From an uncultured Prevotella sp. (GTDB lineage: Bacteria; Bacteroidota; Bacteroidia; Bacteroidales; Bacteroidaceae), in the NCBI GenBank assembly GCA_900769055.1, contig CAAGFF010000095.1:1-15369 (forward strand): a stretch of DNA of 15,369 nucleotides, given 5' to 3'. Below the pieces are notes generated by a model. The model was not told the DNA's origin. It did not search any database and was given only the letters and a program-made list of their open reading frames with translations. The position numbers and the translations under genes were made by a program. This document shows positions 13,702 through 15,369 of the stretch, one piece after another; the stretch's first letter is position 1; the number at the start of each line of letters is the position of its first letter.

Positions 13702-15369
13702 TTATCGATTTACTACCTTTGTTACTTTCTTGTCACCACTATTAAAGGCAGCAACAACATATATACCAGAGCCTGGCAGAGCTATACCCATACCTTGTGT
13801 ATAGTTGTCGACAGCAGCTACCTGGGTTCCGTTTGTTGCGTAAACTACTATCCTACTGCCGTCAGATGCACCATATACAGTGAGCATATTACCAGAAGCA
13901 ACAGCCCTGATGCCATCGGCTTCGTCAGTAATGACATTCTCTACAGCATCGGTAATCTCCTGTGCGGTAAGACCAGGCAACATCGGTGCGAAGGCTCCAC
14001 TGTTGTCGAAAGCGAAGTACTCAATGGCAGCACCGTTGTTCTCGAAGCCTATCTGCTGCTCAACATTGCGTGAGTAACCGCGCAGATTGACATCGTCAAC
14101 TTTCAATGCGCTAATAGATGCGCCCCACTTGTCACGTTCCAATGCGAAGATAACTCGTATCTGCTTGGTGTTGGCAAGAGTCTCGAAGTCGCAAGAGTAC
14201 TTCTGGTAGCTGTCGCTTGCCACAGGAATGACAATCTTGTTGTCTGCATTCTGCAAATCCTGTATGCGCAGACTACCGAGCTTTGTGCCATCACTTTTTA
14301 TACCACCCTTGGCAAGAGCCGAGAAGGTATATATCTCATTAGGAGCAACATCTACAATCTGAGAAATCTCGCCTGCTGACCAGCCATCGTTCCACTTATA
14401 TCTCTGAACAGACAATACGTGGTTGTTCTGGTCAACATCGTTGCTGCGCTCCTCGGTCACAATCTCCTGAGTAGAGTTGTACTGGTCGTACGGATAAACA
14501 TCCCAACCCTCGATGCGGGTAACGATGTTGCGGCTCTTGGAGAAGTCCCACTCACCCTCGAAATCAGCGTTCTTCAGGAGGTTGCGCAGAGCCTTTCCTG
14601 TCTCTACGCTCCAGTCTGGCTGCAACGCAAGGTCAGCAACGCGGAAGGTATCAACAGGCAGACCGTCACGGTAAACGAATACTCGCTGGTCGGATGTTAC
14701 GGCATAGCGGTAGGTATGATAGAGTCCGTCTGTATTGTAGAATGTACCACCGTTGGCAGGATTGCTTATCGCCTCATTGCTGATGTAGGTGTCCTTACCA
14801 TTGTGCATACCCATAGAGGTAGAGTTGATGTAGCTGTGGAAGCCCACCTTGTCGGCTGTAACTGCAAATGGAGCAAGGTCCATTGAAGCATCGTCAACCT
14901 TTGCGCGTACCTCTACAGTATACCCGTCCTTACCTGGATTGAAGCCGTCGAACGTCATCTTCATATCCTCGCCTCCCGCATATACAGGGTTCTGGCTGAT
15001 ATCCTTAACCTCAAGCGGGCTGCCGAAAGAGTGCAGTTTGACATACGTCCTGGTATCTCCGCTGCGCAGTATCACCTTGCCGGTGTTCTCTGCCAGTGTG
15101 GTAGTATTGACAACAGTAACCGTCTGGTCACCACCATCAGCCTTTATAGTTGTCGGCGATACGGCAAAGCCATGGGTAGCCGATACCTTAATGTCAGAAA
15201 CAAGGTTCTCGGCATGTATGGTGAAAGTTGCGCTCTTGCCAGTACCGTCTATGGTCAGCGAGTCTGCTGATGCAGTAAGGCTTGCAAAGGCGGGTGCATA
15301 GGCGCCTGTGGTGTCATAAGTGAAGTAGGCAACTTCGGCACCGCGGTTCTGGAAGCCGATTTTAGCGGC
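13702..15369 (-). CDS. Large surface lectin/CBM protein with T9SS-type C-terminal domain, 5' end cut by window edge
   Basis: The frame is open to the right window edge, giving 555 visible residues starting AAKIGFQNRGAEV; an internal GTG at 15075 is not a real start. Order in the visible part: an Ig-like domain at about 28-118 (SATFTIHAENLVSDIKVSA, then GDQTVTVVNTTTLAENTGKV); a concanavalin/LamG-like domain at about 120-262 (YTVEVRAKVDD; YHTYRYAVTSDQRVFVYRDG); a jelly-roll carbohydrate-binding-like module at about 264-430 (LLKNADFEGEWDF; SQIVDVAPNEIYTFSALAKG; LKVDDVNLRGYS); and a C-terminal sorting-type domain at about 480-555 (IVVYATNGTQVAA; GSGIYVVAAFNSGDKKVTKVV). No catalytic domain is visible; one may lie beyond the edge. 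It is probably a glycan-binding protein or the lectin half of a surface glycosidase. It lies 65 bp upstream of the GH43 gene, with a hairpin between. Confidence 0.88.
   Translation of the reverse strand, partial: AAKIGFQNRGAEVAYFTYDTTGAYAPAFASLTASADSLTIDGTGKSATFTIHAENLVSDIKVSATHGFAVSPTTIKADGGDQTVTVVNTTTLAENTGKVILRSGDTRTYVKLHSFGSPLEVKDISQNPVYAGGEDMKMTFDGFNPGKDGYTVEVRAKVDDASMDLAPFAVTADKVGFHSYINSTSMGMHNGKDTYISNEAISNPANGGTFYNTDGLYHTYRYAVTSDQRVFVYRDGLPVDTFRVADLALQPDWSVETGKALRNLLKNADFEGEWDFSKSRNIVTRIEGWDVYPYDQYNSTQEIVTEERSNDVDQNNHVLSVQRYKWNDGWSAGEISQIVDVAPNEIYTFSALAKGGIKSDGTKLGSLRIQDLQNADNKIVIPVASDSYQKYSCDFETLANTKQIRVIFALERDKWGASISALKVDDVNLRGYSRNVEQQIGFENNGAAIEYFAFDNSGAFAPMLPGLTAQEITDAVENVITDEADGIRAVASGNMLTVYGASDGSRIVVYATNGTQVAAVDNYTQGMGIALPGSGIYVVAAFNSGDKKVTKVVNR

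Noticed and set aside
15073..15075. GTG at 15075 as the start of the surface lectin gene
   Set aside because: It lies within an Ig-like domain that continues unbroken to the window edge.

Overview
The window looks like chromosomal DNA of a gut or rumen member of the Bacteroidales, most likely Prevotella or a close relative. The reasons are an Oar-like TonB-dependent receptor with a carboxypeptidase-type N-terminal domain, a Bacteroidetes OmpA, several proteins ending in type IX secretion (T9SS) sorting-type domains, a DUF6057 membrane protein, A/T-rich leaders without clear Shine-Dalgarno sites, and C/G-rich repeats of the kind seen between genes in Prevotella. The genus is an inference; no rRNA or marker gene is present.

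Layout. Plus strand, 1-4342: an outer-membrane receptor cut by the left window edge, then a cysteine-rich OmpA protein, then a strong rho-independent terminator. Positions 4343-5523: about 1.2 kb with no credible gene, filled by a complex array of repeats. Its core (about 4481-5450) is a nested imperfect inverted repeat centred on 4976/4977, with perfect arm matches of 42, 34 and 28 bp, several small hairpins and heptanucleotide tracts. Positions 5524-5565: a terminator that works for either strand. Minus strand, 15369-5589: five genes read leftward, in transcription order (i) a cell-surface lectin/CBM protein with a C-terminal sorting domain, cut by the right edge; (ii) a GH43 glycoside hydrolase with a ricin-type lectin domain; (iii) a DUF6057 polytopic membrane protein, overlapping (ii) by ATGA; (iv) a lipoprotein with a PD40/TolB-like propeller and one CxxCH haem-type motif, 9 bp further on; (v) a 995-residue secreted protein built of helical FIVAR-like modules, two beta-trefoil-like modules and a sorting domain, 18 bp further on.

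How they may work together. Genes ii-v are so tightly spaced that they are very probably one transcript; gene i may join them across a 65-bp gap that holds a hairpin. Three products look exported to the cell surface and bind or cut glycans. The GH43 resembles the exo-beta-1,3-galactanase type, which lacks the usual catalytic base. The DUF6057 and CxxCH/PD40 proteins would sit in the envelope; their job is unknown. No SusC/SusD pair or regulator of a classical polysaccharide utilisation locus is visible here.

The least explained parts are the nested inverted repeat between the two convergent transcription units, and the coupling of DUF6057 and a putative haem lipoprotein to T9SS-type glycan-active proteins.
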